Shown here: one piece after another, positions 48,562 through 56,502 of the stretch | Position numbering within the stretch: position 1 is the stretch's first letter | Layout: the number at the start of each line of letters is the position of its first letter | Origin: Kribbella kalugense | GTDB taxonomy: Bacteria > Actinomycetota > Actinomycetes > Propionibacteriales > Kribbellaceae | Length of the DNA stretch: 64,000 nucleotides | Assembly (NCBI RefSeq): GCF_004365875.1 | Contig: NZ_SODF01000001.1 | Location: forward strand, 2,976,001-3,040,000 | Direction: 5' to 3' | The notes under the pieces: model-generated | Databases searched by the model: none | Told to the model about the DNA's origin: nothing | The model's input: the letters and a program-made list of their open reading frames with translations, nothing else | Position numbers and translations under genes: made by a program

Positions 48562-50489
48562 ACGACCGAGAGCGGGAGGAGCTTCTGTCCGGTGGGACCG
48601 ATCTGGATCTCGGTGCCCATCTGAGGACACACGCCGCAGTCGAAGCACGGGGTCCAGCGGCAGTCTTCGACCTCGATCGCGCCGTCTTCCTCGAGCGAGT
48701 CCTGCCAGTCCTCCCACAGCCAGTCGCGGTCGAGGCCCGAGTCGAGGTGGTCCCACGGCAGCACTTCGGCGTACTCGCGCTCTCGGGTGGTGTACCAGGC
48801 GAGGTCGACCGGCTCCGCCTCCAGCGCCGTCTGGCAGGCGGCGATCCAGCGGTCGTACGAGAAGTGCTCGCTCCACCCATCGAACCGGCCGCCGTCGCGC
48901 CAGACCGCCTCGATCACGCGGCCGACCCGGCGGTCGCCACGCGACAGCAGGCCTTCGATGATGCCCGGCTTGCCGTCGTGGTACCGGAAGCCGATCGCCT
49001 TGGCGTAGCCCTTCTCCGAGCGGATCGCCGCGCCGAGCTTGGCCAGCCGCGCGTCGGTCTCCTCGGAGCCGAGCTGCGCGGCCCACTGGAACGGCGTGTG
49101 CGGCTTCGGCACGAATCCGCCGATCGACACCGTGCAGCGGATGTCGCGCCGGCCGGACACCTCGCGGCCGGTCTCGATCACCCGCTTCGCGAGGGCGGCG
49201 ATCGCCAGCACGTCCTCGTCGGTCTCGGTCGGCAGGCCGACCATGAAGTACAGCTTCACCTGCCGCCAGCCGTGGCTGTACGCCGCCGCGACCGTCCGGA
49301 TCAGGTCCTCTTCGGTGACCATCTTGTTGATCACCTTGCGCATCCGATCCGACCCGCCCTCGGGCGCGAACGTCAGCCCGCTGCGCCGGCCGTTGCGGGA
49401 GAACTCGTTCGCCAGCGTGATGTTGAAGGCGTCGACCCTTGTCGAAGGCAACGACAGCGAGACGTTGCTGCCCTCGTACCGGTCCCCCAGCCCCTTCGCG
49501 ACCTCAGCGATCTCACTGTGGTCGGCCGAGGACAGGCTCAGCAGGCCAACCTCTTCGAACCCGGACTGCTTCAGCCCGTTCTCGACCATGTCGCCGATGG
49601 TGGTGATGCTGCGCTCGCGCACCGGTCGGGTGATCATGCCCGCCTGGCAGAACCGGCAGCCGCGCGTGCAGCCGCGGAAGATCTCCACGGAGAACCGCTC
49701 GTGCACGGTCTCGGCCAGCGGGACCAGCGGCTTCTTCGGGTACGGCCACGCGTCGAGATCCATCACCGTGTGCTTCGCGGTCCGGAACGGAACGCCTTGG
49801 CGGTTCGGTACGACGCGCTGGATGCGACCGTCCGGCAGGTAGTCGACGGTGAAGAACTTCGGGATGTACACGCCGCCGGACTTCGCGAGCCGCAGCAGCA
49901 CCTCGTCGCGACCGCCCGGGCGGCCCTCGTCCTTCCACTCCCGGATGACCTCGGAGATCGCCAGCACGATCTCCTCGCCGTCACCCAGTACGGCGGCGTC
50001 GATGAAGTCCGCGATCGGCTCCGGGTTGAACGCCGCGTGCCCGCCGGCCAGCACGATCGGGTCCTCGTCGGTCCGATCGACGGCGTACAGCGGGATGCCG
50101 GCCAGGTCGAGCGCGGTCAGCATGTTCGTATAGCCCAGCTCGGTCGAGAACGACAGTCCGAAGACGTCGAACGCCCGTACCGGCCGGTGCGAGTCGAGCG
50201 TGAACTGCGGGAGGTCGTTGTCCCGCATCACCTTCTCCATGTCCGGCCAGACGGAGTACGTCCGCTCGGCCAGGATGTGGTCGCGCTCGTTCAGCACCTC
50301 GTACAGGATCTGGACGCCCTGGTTCGGCAGACCGACCTCGTACGCGTCCGGGTACATCAGCGCCCAGCGCACACTGACCGAGTCCCACTCCTTGCTGACC
50401 GAGTTCAGCTCACCTCCGACGTACTGGATCGGCTTCTGCACAGTCGGCAGCAACGCCTCCAGGCGCGGGAACAGCGATTCGACAGTCAT
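48558..50489 (-). CDS. TIGR03960-family B12-binding radical SAM protein
   Basis: 643 residues: an N-terminal B12-binding-like region (about 30-190, RWALMYPDAYEVGLPNQGV) and a radical SAM barrel with the cluster motif CTRGCRFC near residue 272. The typical C-terminal end carries a four-cysteine patch (CRWTPCFDCGVC). It normally works with the TIGR03936 protein, probably in RNA modification or another methylthiolation-like reaction; this is not established. The ATG at 50489 has GGAAG 7 nt upstream. The partner gene is 13 kb to the left. Confidence 0.92.
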   Translation of the reverse strand: MTVESLFPRLEALLPTVQKPIQYVGGELNSVSKEWDSVSVRWALMYPDAYEVGLPNQGVQILYEVLNERDHILAERTYSVWPDMEKVMRDNDLPQFTLDSHRPVRAFDVFGLSFSTELGYTNMLTALDLAGIPLYAVDRTDEDPIVLAGGHAAFNPEPIADFIDAAVLGDGEEIVLAISEVIREWKDEGRPGGRDEVLLRLAKSGGVYIPKFFTVDYLPDGRIQRVVPNRQGVPFRTAKHTVMDLDAWPYPKKPLVPLAETVHERFSVEIFRGCTRGCRFCQAGMITRPVRERSITTIGDMVENGLKQSGFEEVGLLSLSSADHSEIAEVAKGLGDRYEGSNVSLSLPSTRVDAFNITLANEFSRNGRRSGLTFAPEGGSDRMRKVINKMVTEEDLIRTVAAAYSHGWRQVKLYFMVGLPTETDEDVLAIAALAKRVIETGREVSGRRDIRCTVSIGGFVPKPHTPFQWAAQLGSEETDARLAKLGAAIRSEKGYAKAIGFRYHDGKPGIIEGLLSRGDRRVGRVIEAVWRDGGRFDGWSEHFSYDRWIAACQTALEAEPVDLAWYTTREREYAEVLPWDHLDSGLDRDWLWEDWQDSLEEDGAIEVEDCRWTPCFDCGVCPQMGTEIQIGPTGQKLLPLSVV

Positions 50490-50526
50490 CGAGAACTTCC
50501 GGTCGAGGAGCAGAGCGCCTACCAGA

Positions 50527-50982
50527 CTAACGCCGCTGCCCTCGCACGCTGGAATTGAGCGCCTGGTCGACCAGAAACCGATACTCGGCCAGATAGTCAC
50601 CTAGTGCGGTGTCGAACTGCTGCTCGGTCGTGATCCGGGCGTCGTACAGGTCCAGCTCATGCCGCAACCTCACTGCCAGGTGATCCGGCAGGCGCCCGTC
50701 AGCGACCCGTTCGGCCAAGGCCACTGCACGGTCCCGGAGCTCGCGCCGACGGATCTCCCCGGCACGCACTTCTCGCCGCGGCGCCAGCCGGGTCTCGAGC
50801 GTCTTCTTGACTCCGAGCGCCAGCGAGGCGGCGATAATCGCGGCGTACCCGGGTGGTGGCAGGAACGTCACGACGTCAAGGCCTGCATCGAGAACGAAGG
50901 CCAGCGGACCCGCCAGCAGCAACACCGCGAGATCGGCCGGAGACGACACCCGATCCAGCAACTTCCCCAGGTCGTCGATCAC
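50527..50982 (-). CDS. Hypothetical membrane-associated protein
   Basis: 151 residues: one or two hydrophobic segments near the N-terminus (LAVLLLAGPLAFVLDAGLDV, then GYAAIIAASLALGV), followed by a long charged helical region rich in Arg and Glu. Family not recognised. I choose GTG 50982, which overlaps the upstream stop as GTGA and has GGAG 5 nt before it; ATG 50997 would add five residues. It is coupled with the next gene upstream. Confidence 0.65.
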   Translation of the reverse strand: MIDDLGKLLDRVSSPADLAVLLLAGPLAFVLDAGLDVVTFLPPPGYAAIIAASLALGVKKTLETRLAPRREVRAGEIRRRELRDRAVALAERVADGRLPDHLAVRLRHELDLYDARITTEQQFDTALGDYLAEYRFLVDQALNSSVRGQRR

Positions 50983-51632
50983 CGGGACTCCATCCATCGG
51001 AGCAGATCGTTCAGGAGTTTCTCGCGCACTGCTTGGGGTGCCGAGCCGAACAACCGGGCAAAGTAGTGCAGGTGTTCCCGCAGTTGCCGACCGCCGTTGT
51101 GCCGGTCCAGTGCGTGAAGCGCGTCCGGGCGCTCCGACAGGGGCGCGCTCATGTATCGCATCAGGTCGATCGAGAGTCGGACGTCCTCGCCAGGCGCCTC
51201 GCCCATGATCGCCAGCAGGTCGGCGAACACAGTCTCGACCGGCCCGGACGGCGGGGACGGTCGGACCTCCGGGGTCGGTCTGGCTTTGGGGGTTGTTCCG
51301 GCGTCCGTGATCGGCGAGCCCTCGGTTGGCAGCCGCATCCTTCGCATCATCGCAGGGAAACCGACCCTGCTGTTCGCCCACTGCACACTCGCGCTGGGCC
51401 TGAAACTCAGCCGGTTGGGTTCTGGTTGCGGCGCAGATCTGCGCCGCAAGATCAGCGACACCAGTGCAGGAACCAGGAACAACAAGAGCACTGCGCCGAT
51501 GGCGACGAAGAAGACCGCCACCGCATTCACGCCTGTCGGTACGGCGTCGGCGATGAAGAATGCGAACAGCCCCACGACCATGGCGAGGCCGAGAAGGTTT
51601 CCCTTACGCACTGGCTCGTCAGGCCCGCTCAC
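50979..51632 (-). CDS. Hypothetical protein with two N-terminal transmembrane helices
   Basis: 217 residues: two TM helices (about 13-31 and 38-62), a Pro/Arg-rich linker, and a C-terminal helical domain (about 130-217, VFADLLAIMGEAPGEDVRLSI). The TM pair and soluble tail suggest a membrane-anchored cytoplasmic domain. No family is recognised. Start GTG 51632 with AAAGGGG 5 nt upstream. It overlaps the following gene by 4 bp. Confidence 0.68.
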   Translation of the reverse strand: MSGPDEPVRKGNLLGLAMVVGLFAFFIADAVPTGVNAVAVFFVAIGAVLLLFLVPALVSLILRRRSAPQPEPNRLSFRPSASVQWANSRVGFPAMMRRMRLPTEGSPITDAGTTPKARPTPEVRPSPPSGPVETVFADLLAIMGEAPGEDVRLSIDLMRYMSAPLSERPDALHALDRHNGGRQLREHLHYFARLFGSAPQAVREKLLNDLLRWMESR

Positions 51633-51692
51633 TCACACCCCTTTCGATCACCCCATTGTTCCCGTTCGCAGTCGGGTGAATCCAGTGGGTGA

Positions 51693-52436
51693 TCAGCCGA
51701 GGTGGGCGAGGAGTAGGGGGTTGATGAGGTGGGGGTGGGAGTAGGTGACCAGGTGGGCGGCGTGCTCGATGATTTCGAGGTGGGCGCCGGGGATCTGGCC
51801 GGCTGCGGGTACGACGGTTTCCGGCGGGATCGAGGTGTCGGAGTCGGCCGTGATGACGAGGACCGGGGCGGTGATGGTCGCGAGGCCCGGGAGGAGGTTG
51901 GCCGAGCCGAGTGCCTCGCAGCAGGCGGCGTACCCCTCGTCGGAGCAGTCGAGCAGCATCTGGCGGACGGGCTCGATATCGGTGAATTCGGGGAGGAACC
52001 ATCTGCCGAGGGTCGCGTCGGTGATCGCCTGGGTGCCTTCAGCGCGGACCTGGGCGGCGCGGTCCGTCCACATCTGAGCGTTCTCCGCCGGGTTGGTCGG
52101 CGGGCAGATCACGACGAAACGGTGGAATCGGTCGGCAGCGTTCTGCGCCAGCCACAGGCCGACCGAGCCGCCTAGCGAGATCCCGACGTACGACGCCTGC
52201 TCGATCTCGAGCGCGTCCAGCAACTCCACGACGTCGCGACCCAGGTCGTCGATCGTGTACGGCCCGTCCGGCGCCTCGGACTTCCCGTGCCCGCGATGAT
52301 CGAACGCCACCACCCGGAACCGCTGCGCCAGCACCTCGACCTGCGGCGCCCACATCGCCTGGCTCGCGCCGAGCGACGACCCCAGCAGGACAACAGGCGC
52401 GTCAGCCGGACCGGTCTCCACGTAGTTGAGTCGCAT
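51693..52436 (-). CDS. Alpha/beta hydrolase, 3-oxoadipate enol-lactonase-like
   Basis: 247 residues with DHRGHGKSEAPDGPYTIDDLG, the nucleophile serine in GISLGGSVG (near 94), acid D in VLVITADSDTSIPPE, and histidine in IEHAAHLVTYSHP. The overall look is that of PcaD-like lactonases and related hydrolases. No other catechol-pathway gene is nearby, so the substrate is open. The ATG at 52436 follows the Lrp gene by 10 bp, suggesting one transcript. Confidence 0.85.
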   Translation of the reverse strand: MRLNYVETGPADAPVVLLGSSLGASQAMWAPQVEVLAQRFRVVAFDHRGHGKSEAPDGPYTIDDLGRDVVELLDALEIEQASYVGISLGGSVGLWLAQNAADRFHRFVVICPPTNPAENAQMWTDRAAQVRAEGTQAITDATLGRWFLPEFTDIEPVRQMLLDCSDEGYAACCEALGSANLLPGLATITAPVLVITADSDTSIPPETVVPAAGQIPGAHLEIIEHAAHLVTYSHPHLINPLLLAHLG

Positions 52437-52446
52437 GTCCCCCACC

Positions 52447-52902
52447 CTACGAAGTCAGCGGCATGATCGTCGTGCGGTGGTGGTGTTCGAAAACGACCGA
52501 GCTGCGGATGTCGGCGATCTCCTGGCGTTTGGCCAGCGCGAGGACCAGGTCGCGGAGGGCCTGCGTGTCCTTCACCGCCACGTGCGCGAGGAAGTCCGAC
52601 CCACCCGAGACCATGAACATGTCCAGCGTCTGCGGCAGGTCCATCACGTAGGCCTGGAACGCGGTCGCCACCGCCATCGCCTGCGGCCGGAGCTTGATCG
52701 AGATGATCGCCTGGGTCGACCGGTCGATCGCCTTCAGGTCGACGGCCGCGTAGTACCCGCTGATCACGCCGCGATCCTTGAGCCCGCGGATCCGCTCCAG
52801 GCAGGTCGACGGCGCGATCCCGAGCTCGGCCGCCATGTCCCGGTTGGTCCGGCGGGCGTCGTTCTGCAGCATCCGCAGCAGCGCCGTATCAAGTTCGTCC
52901 AT
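52447..52902 (-). CDS. Lrp/AsnC-family regulator
   Basis: 151 residues: helix-turn-helix at the N-terminus (DTALLRMLQNDARRTNRDMA, PSTCLERIRGLKDRGVISGY) and a RAM domain with FMVSGGSDFLAHVAV. It probably senses a small molecule and acts on itself, the following hydrolase, or the divergent DUF2000 gene. The ATG at 52902 is the family-typical start; upstream in-frame codons would run through the promoter. A small dyad lies 23 bp upstream. Confidence 0.92.
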   Translation of the reverse strand: MDELDTALLRMLQNDARRTNRDMAAELGIAPSTCLERIRGLKDRGVISGYYAAVDLKAIDRSTQAIISIKLRPQAMAVATAFQAYVMDLPQTLDMFMVSGGSDFLAHVAVKDTQALRDLVLALAKRQEIADIRSSVVFEHHHRTTIMPLTS

Positions 52903-52924
52903 GCCGCCCAGTTTCCCAGATCTG

Positions 52925-52939
52925 CCGAACGATGTTCGG
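52925..52939. promoter_or_regulatory. Dyad upstream of the Lrp gene
   Basis: CCGAAC-GAT-GTTCGG is a perfect 6-bp-arm inverted repeat in the 79-bp gap between the Lrp and DUF2000 genes. It is a plausible Lrp operator serving both promoters. Confidence 0.45.
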
Positions 52940-52981
52940 AGTCGGCGTAGATCGGCCGCCCATCGAGCTACTTTGTCCGAC

Positions 52982-53392
52982 GTGCTGACGAACAAGATGG
53001 TCGTGGTGATCGCGACCGAAGCGCCGATCGGCGTCGCCCTGAACACCGCCGCGCTGCTCGGCGTCGGCCTCGGCCGCCACCACGACGACACGGTCGGCCC
53101 CGACACCACCGACGCCTCCGGCACATCCCACACCGGCATGTGCGCCTACCCGATCCCGGTACTGCGGGCGCCCGCCGAGCAACTCCAGTCGCTCCGGGCC
53201 CAGGCCGCGGCCCGCGCCGACGTCACCATCCACGACATGCACCAGGTGGCGCAGCAGGCCCGCACCTACGACCAGATGTCCACGACCCTCAGCGGCACCA
53301 AACCGGAAGACATCGACTACCTGGGCCTAGCCCTCTTCGGCCCCCGTGCCACCATCGACTCCCTCACCGGAGCGCTACCGCTGTACCGCTGA
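52982..53392 (+). CDS. DUF2000 domain protein
   Basis: 136 residues. It starts with NKMVVVIATEAPIGVALNTAALLGVGLG, the DUF2000 hallmark; the family resembles peptidyl-tRNA hydrolase-like folds but has no proven role. The GTG at 52982 lacks a ribosome-binding site. TACTTT lies 8 nt upstream, suggesting a leaderless message. It is divergent from the Lrp gene; its 3' end overlaps the convergent membrane-protein gene by 29 bp. Confidence 0.82.
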   Translation: MLTNKMVVVIATEAPIGVALNTAALLGVGLGRHHDDTVGPDTTDASGTSHTGMCAYPIPVLRAPAEQLQSLRAQAAARADVTIHDMHQVAQQARTYDQMSTTLSGTKPEDIDYLGLALFGPRATIDSLTGALPLYR

Positions 53393-53906
53393 CAACTTCA
53401 TCCCGGGGGTTTGCCTTCTGCTGACGGGACTGGACGACCGCCAGGATGATCATGACCGCGGGGATGCCGACGTCGTACACGAGGATGCCGCCGCCGTTGC
53501 CGGGCTGGTGGTCGCCGTGCACGAACCACTGGTAGACGTGGCCGACCGTGGCACCCCAGAGGAAGGCCGCGGCGAGCAGGCCGACCGTCAGCCGCTCGCG
53601 GGCAGAGCCGGACGCGGAACGGAAGGCGCCGACGGCCAAGGCCAGGTTGGCGAACGCGATCTCGAACTGGAACGGGCTCCTGGTGAAGCCGATCGTGTCT
53701 GCCATGTAGTCACCGATGGTCAGGAACGAGACGGTCATCCACACACTGCCGCAGCCAAGCGCGACGATCGCCCACCAGCGCTGCCAGATCTCCAGCCGGC
53801 CGGCACGGTCCTCGACGCCGCGGGAACGCAGCGCCGCTCCGACACAGGCGATCAGGATCCAGAGGAACGGAGTACAGGTCTTGATCAGGTAGGTCGAGGT
53901 CTCCAT
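53364..53906 (-). CDS. Hypothetical membrane protein (about 5 TM)
   Basis: 180 residues with four or five hydrophobic helices. Polar residues inside the membrane region (GDYMADTIGF, GHVYQWFVHGDHQPGNGG) suggest a cofactor or ligand site near the outer face. I believe it is a small conserved membrane family but cannot name it with certainty. It is divergent from the MarR gene across an AT-rich dyad and is the likely target of that MarR. Confidence 0.75.
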   Translation of the reverse strand: METSTYLIKTCTPFLWILIACVGAALRSRGVEDRAGRLEIWQRWWAIVALGCGSVWMTVSFLTIGDYMADTIGFTRSPFQFEIAFANLALAVGAFRSASGSARERLTVGLLAAAFLWGATVGHVYQWFVHGDHQPGNGGGILVYDVGIPAVMIILAVVQSRQQKANPRDEVVSGTAVALR

Positions 53907-53915
53907 GCCTTGAAT

Positions 53916-53943
53916 CTTGCATGGTTAATATTAACTAGTCAAG
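53916..53943. promoter_or_regulatory. 28-bp dyad with perfect 12-bp core between membrane gene and marR
   Basis: The core GTTAATATTAAC (53924-53935) is a perfect palindrome. Outer CTTG (53916-53919) and CAAG (53940-53943) are placed symmetrically about the same centre, so 11 of 14 half-site positions match. It covers the promoters of both divergent genes, a classical MarR operator layout. Confidence 0.7.
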
Positions 53944-53947
53944 ACTC

Positions 53948-54385
53948 GTGTACAGTGACCTCGTGGACGACGGACTAGCGGACTTGCTGCACCGGGTGGT
54001 GGCGCTGCTCGGCGATGCGGCACGCAAGCACAGCGGCGGCCAGGAGGGTGACCTGACGTACAGCCAGCTGCGCCTGCTGGGCTCGGTCGAGGACGTGGAG
54101 CCCGCGACCCAGCACCGGCTCGCGCAGGTCCTGGGCGTCTCCGACCCGGCGGTCAGCCGGGCCCTGCGACCGCTCGAGGAGCGGGGGCTGGTCCGCATCA
54201 CGCAGGACCCCCAGCACGCCCGCCGGCGCCTGGTCGAGCTCACCTCAACCGGCCGCGCGGCCTACCACGCCAACGGCAAACCCCTCGCGGAAGCACTCCG
54301 TCACGCCTTGCAGGCCGAGAACTTCCCGTACGACCGCTATCTGGCCGACACCCTCCGGCTGGCCGAAATCCTCGAATCCGCGTGA
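53948..54385 (+). CDS. MarR-family transcriptional regulator
   Basis: 145 residues: winged helix with ATQHRLAQVLGVSDPAVSRA and wing DPQHARRRLVELTSTG. A TAATAT in the operator core could be the -10. The start is uncertain: GTG 53948 (longest) or GTG 53963; neither has a ribosome-binding site. It probably represses itself and the divergent membrane-protein gene through the dyad between them. Confidence 0.87.
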   Translation: MYSDLVDDGLADLLHRVVALLGDAARKHSGGQEGDLTYSQLRLLGSVEDVEPATQHRLAQVLGVSDPAVSRALRPLEERGLVRITQDPQHARRRLVELTSTGRAAYHANGKPLAEALRHALQAENFPYDRYLADTLRLAEILESA

Positions 54386-54400
54386 TCCGGGCCGGACGGC

Positions 54401-55129
54401 TCACGCCGGCTTGAGGACCTGGCGGGCCTTCGTTACTGCGGCTTCGGTGGCAGGGTCCAGCTCGGTGCCCTGGCTGGCGAGTACGCCGACCGACAGGATC
54501 ACGTCGTCCACGCCGGTAACGGCGGCGGTGTACTCGAGGCCTCGCTTCGGGCCGCTGGTGCCGGTCAGGCGGAAGGCGAACGGCTTGGTGCCGTACGACG
54601 GGGCGGTGATCTTCTCGACCTTCATCGAGGTGGTGCCGGCACCCTCGGTCTTGAGGGAGATCTTCGAGCACGAGTCGACGGCGTCGGCGTACGAATCGCG
54701 GAGGTCGGCGACCTCGGCCGCGGTGCCCATCGAGTCGAGGCCGTAGTCGATGTACGGGCCCTCTTGGCCGCCGGAGAAGGTGCGGGTCACGCTGGCCTTC
54801 GAGCCGGGAGCCTTGGTGGCGTTCAGGTATTTCACCAGGGTCTTGCAGCGGCTGCTCGACGATGAGAACGGCTTCGAGCCGTCGTCGGGTTCGTCCTTCT
54901 CCTGCGCGAACCCGCTCGGCAGGTCGCTCAGCACGAGCAGGGCCTTCGTCAGCTCGGCCGCCGTCCGCGTGACCGGCGTCGACGACGAAGGGGTGCTGGG
55001 CGTCGCACTCGGCGCCGGCGTGGATGGCGCCGTACCGGCATCCTGCTTGTCGTCCTCGCCGCTACAAGCGGTGAGGGACAGAGTGAGGGCGGTGGCGAGC
55101 GCGAGCGGATACGACACGAACCTGGTCAT
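54401..55129 (-). CDS. Lipoprotein of unknown function
   Basis: 242 residues with a lipoprotein signal (LALATALTLSLTAC, lipobox LTAC), a Ser/Thr/Pro linker to about residue 53, and a globular domain of about 185 residues with two cysteines (SSRCKTL, VDSCSKI). It should be anchored to the outer face of the membrane. No family is assigned; it resembles LpqN/sensor-domain lipoproteins of actinobacteria in outline only. Convergent with marR. Confidence 0.8.
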   Translation of the reverse strand: MTRFVSYPLALATALTLSLTACSGEDDKQDAGTAPSTPAPSATPSTPSSSTPVTRTAAELTKALLVLSDLPSGFAQEKDEPDDGSKPFSSSSSRCKTLVKYLNATKAPGSKASVTRTFSGGQEGPYIDYGLDSMGTAAEVADLRDSYADAVDSCSKISLKTEGAGTTSMKVEKITAPSYGTKPFAFRLTGTSGPKRGLEYTAAVTGVDDVILSVGVLASQGTELDPATEAAVTKARQVLKPA

Positions 55130-55134
55130 GGGGC

Positions 55135-55277
55135 CTCCCGGCCTGGACTGAGGAGCGGAGGGAGCGAAGCGACCGCAGCGACGAGGGAAGGCCGGGAGTC
55201 ACAGCCCCATGACCCGCCGCGCCGGAGGCGTGGCATCAGTAGAGTCATGAAGCCTCTCCGGACTGGACTGAGGAGCG
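55135..55277. repeat. Inverted and direct repeats in the lipoprotein-rodA gap
   Basis: CTCCCGGCCT (55135-55144) and AGGCCGGGAG (55189-55198) form a 10-bp inverted repeat with a 44-nt loop. The 15-mer CTGGACTGAGGAGCG occurs at 55143-55157 and again exactly 120 bp further at 55263-55277, each followed shortly by GGGAGCG. No coding frame is supported in the 196-bp gap. A small RNA, a terminator for rodA, or a decayed repeat element are possible. Confidence 0.5.
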
Positions 55278-55325
55278 CGCTGGGAGCGTACCTGACGGGT
55301 CAGCTCTTGGCGCGGAGGCGCCCGG

Positions 55326-56492
55326 TCAGTAGCGGTGCGAGCGGAGGTGGATGTTCTGCAGCAGGCCGACGGCGAGCAGACAGGCGAACATCGACGAACC
55401 GCCGTACGAAACGAACGGCAGCGGCAGACCGGTGACGGGCATGATGCCGAGCGTCATCCCGATGTTCTCGAACGCCTGGAACGCGAACCAGCAGACGATT
55501 CCGGTCGCCACCAGCCGGCCGAACGCGTCCCGCGCGTTGACCGCGATCCGCAGGCCGCGGAACAGGATCACCGCGAACAGCACGATGATCGCCCCGGCAC
55601 CGATCAGCCCCAGCTCCTCGCCGGCGACGGTGAAGACGAAGTCGGTGTGCTGCTCGGGGACGAACGCGTTCTGCGTCTGGCCGCCGTGGAACAGCCCCTG
55701 CCCGAAGACGCCGCCGTTCCCGATCGCGATCCGGGCCTGGTTCACGTTGTAGCCGATGCCCTGCGGATCCGACGACGGGTGCGCGAACGCGATGAACCGC
55801 GACAGCTGATACTGCTTCAGCACCTGCAGTTTGATCGCAATCGCCGCGATCAGCACGCCCGCGGTGAGCAGCCCGAGCATCCACCGCTTCGGTACGCCGG
55901 ACACCGCGATGATCCCGAACACGATCGAGCCGAGCACCATCACCGTGCCCAGGTCGGGCTGCAGCATCACCAGGATCACCGGTACGGCGGCGACCGCGAC
56001 GGCCTGCGCGACGTCGATGGTCCGTGCGTTCTCGTTGCGGTCGGTTTCACCCTTCTCCGCGATCAGCAGCGCCATCCCGACGATCACCGCGAGTTTGGCG
56101 AACTCGCTCGGCTGGATCGACATGAACGGGAGCTGGATCCACGACCGCGACCCGTTGATGGTCGAGCCGACGCCCGGCACCAGGACCAGGATCAGTCCGA
56201 CGATCGAAGCGGCGTACAGAACCGGGGCGAGGATCCGGACCCGGCGGTGGTCGGTGACGGCCGCGCCGATCGCGAGGACCAGGCCGATGGCGAAGTTCAG
56301 CGAGTGCCGGACCAGGAACGCGTACTGGTTGCCGCCCGTCAACGCGGTCCGGTTGTGGGTCGCGGACCAGATCAGCATCGCGCCGATGAACGACAGCGCG
56401 ACCACACAGAGCACGAGCACCCAGTCGACCTGCCACACGGTCGACCGCCGGTCCATTCGCGGCCGGGTCCGGATCGGACTCAGCAACGCCAT
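55326..56492 (-). CDS. rodA: Rod-shape SEDS glycosyltransferase RodA
   Basis: 388 residues, about ten transmembrane helices, with SEDS landmarks: GSRSWIQLPFMSIQPSEFAK, EQHTDFVFTVAGEELGL and LPFVSYGGSSMF. RodA polymerises lipid II glycan strands in the lateral-wall elongation machine together with PBP2. It lies 10 bp after the PBP2 gene and ends the mreBCD-PBP2-rodA operon. The ATG at 56492 gives the usual N-terminus. Confidence 0.94.
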   Translation of the reverse strand: MALLSPIRTRPRMDRRSTVWQVDWVLVLCVVALSFIGAMLIWSATHNRTALTGGNQYAFLVRHSLNFAIGLVLAIGAAVTDHRRVRILAPVLYAASIVGLILVLVPGVGSTINGSRSWIQLPFMSIQPSEFAKLAVIVGMALLIAEKGETDRNENARTIDVAQAVAVAAVPVILVMLQPDLGTVMVLGSIVFGIIAVSGVPKRWMLGLLTAGVLIAAIAIKLQVLKQYQLSRFIAFAHPSSDPQGIGYNVNQARIAIGNGGVFGQGLFHGGQTQNAFVPEQHTDFVFTVAGEELGLIGAGAIIVLFAVILFRGLRIAVNARDAFGRLVATGIVCWFAFQAFENIGMTLGIMPVTGLPLPFVSYGGSSMFACLLAVGLLQNIHLRSHRY

Positions 56493-56502
56493 GTCAGGGG
56501 CC

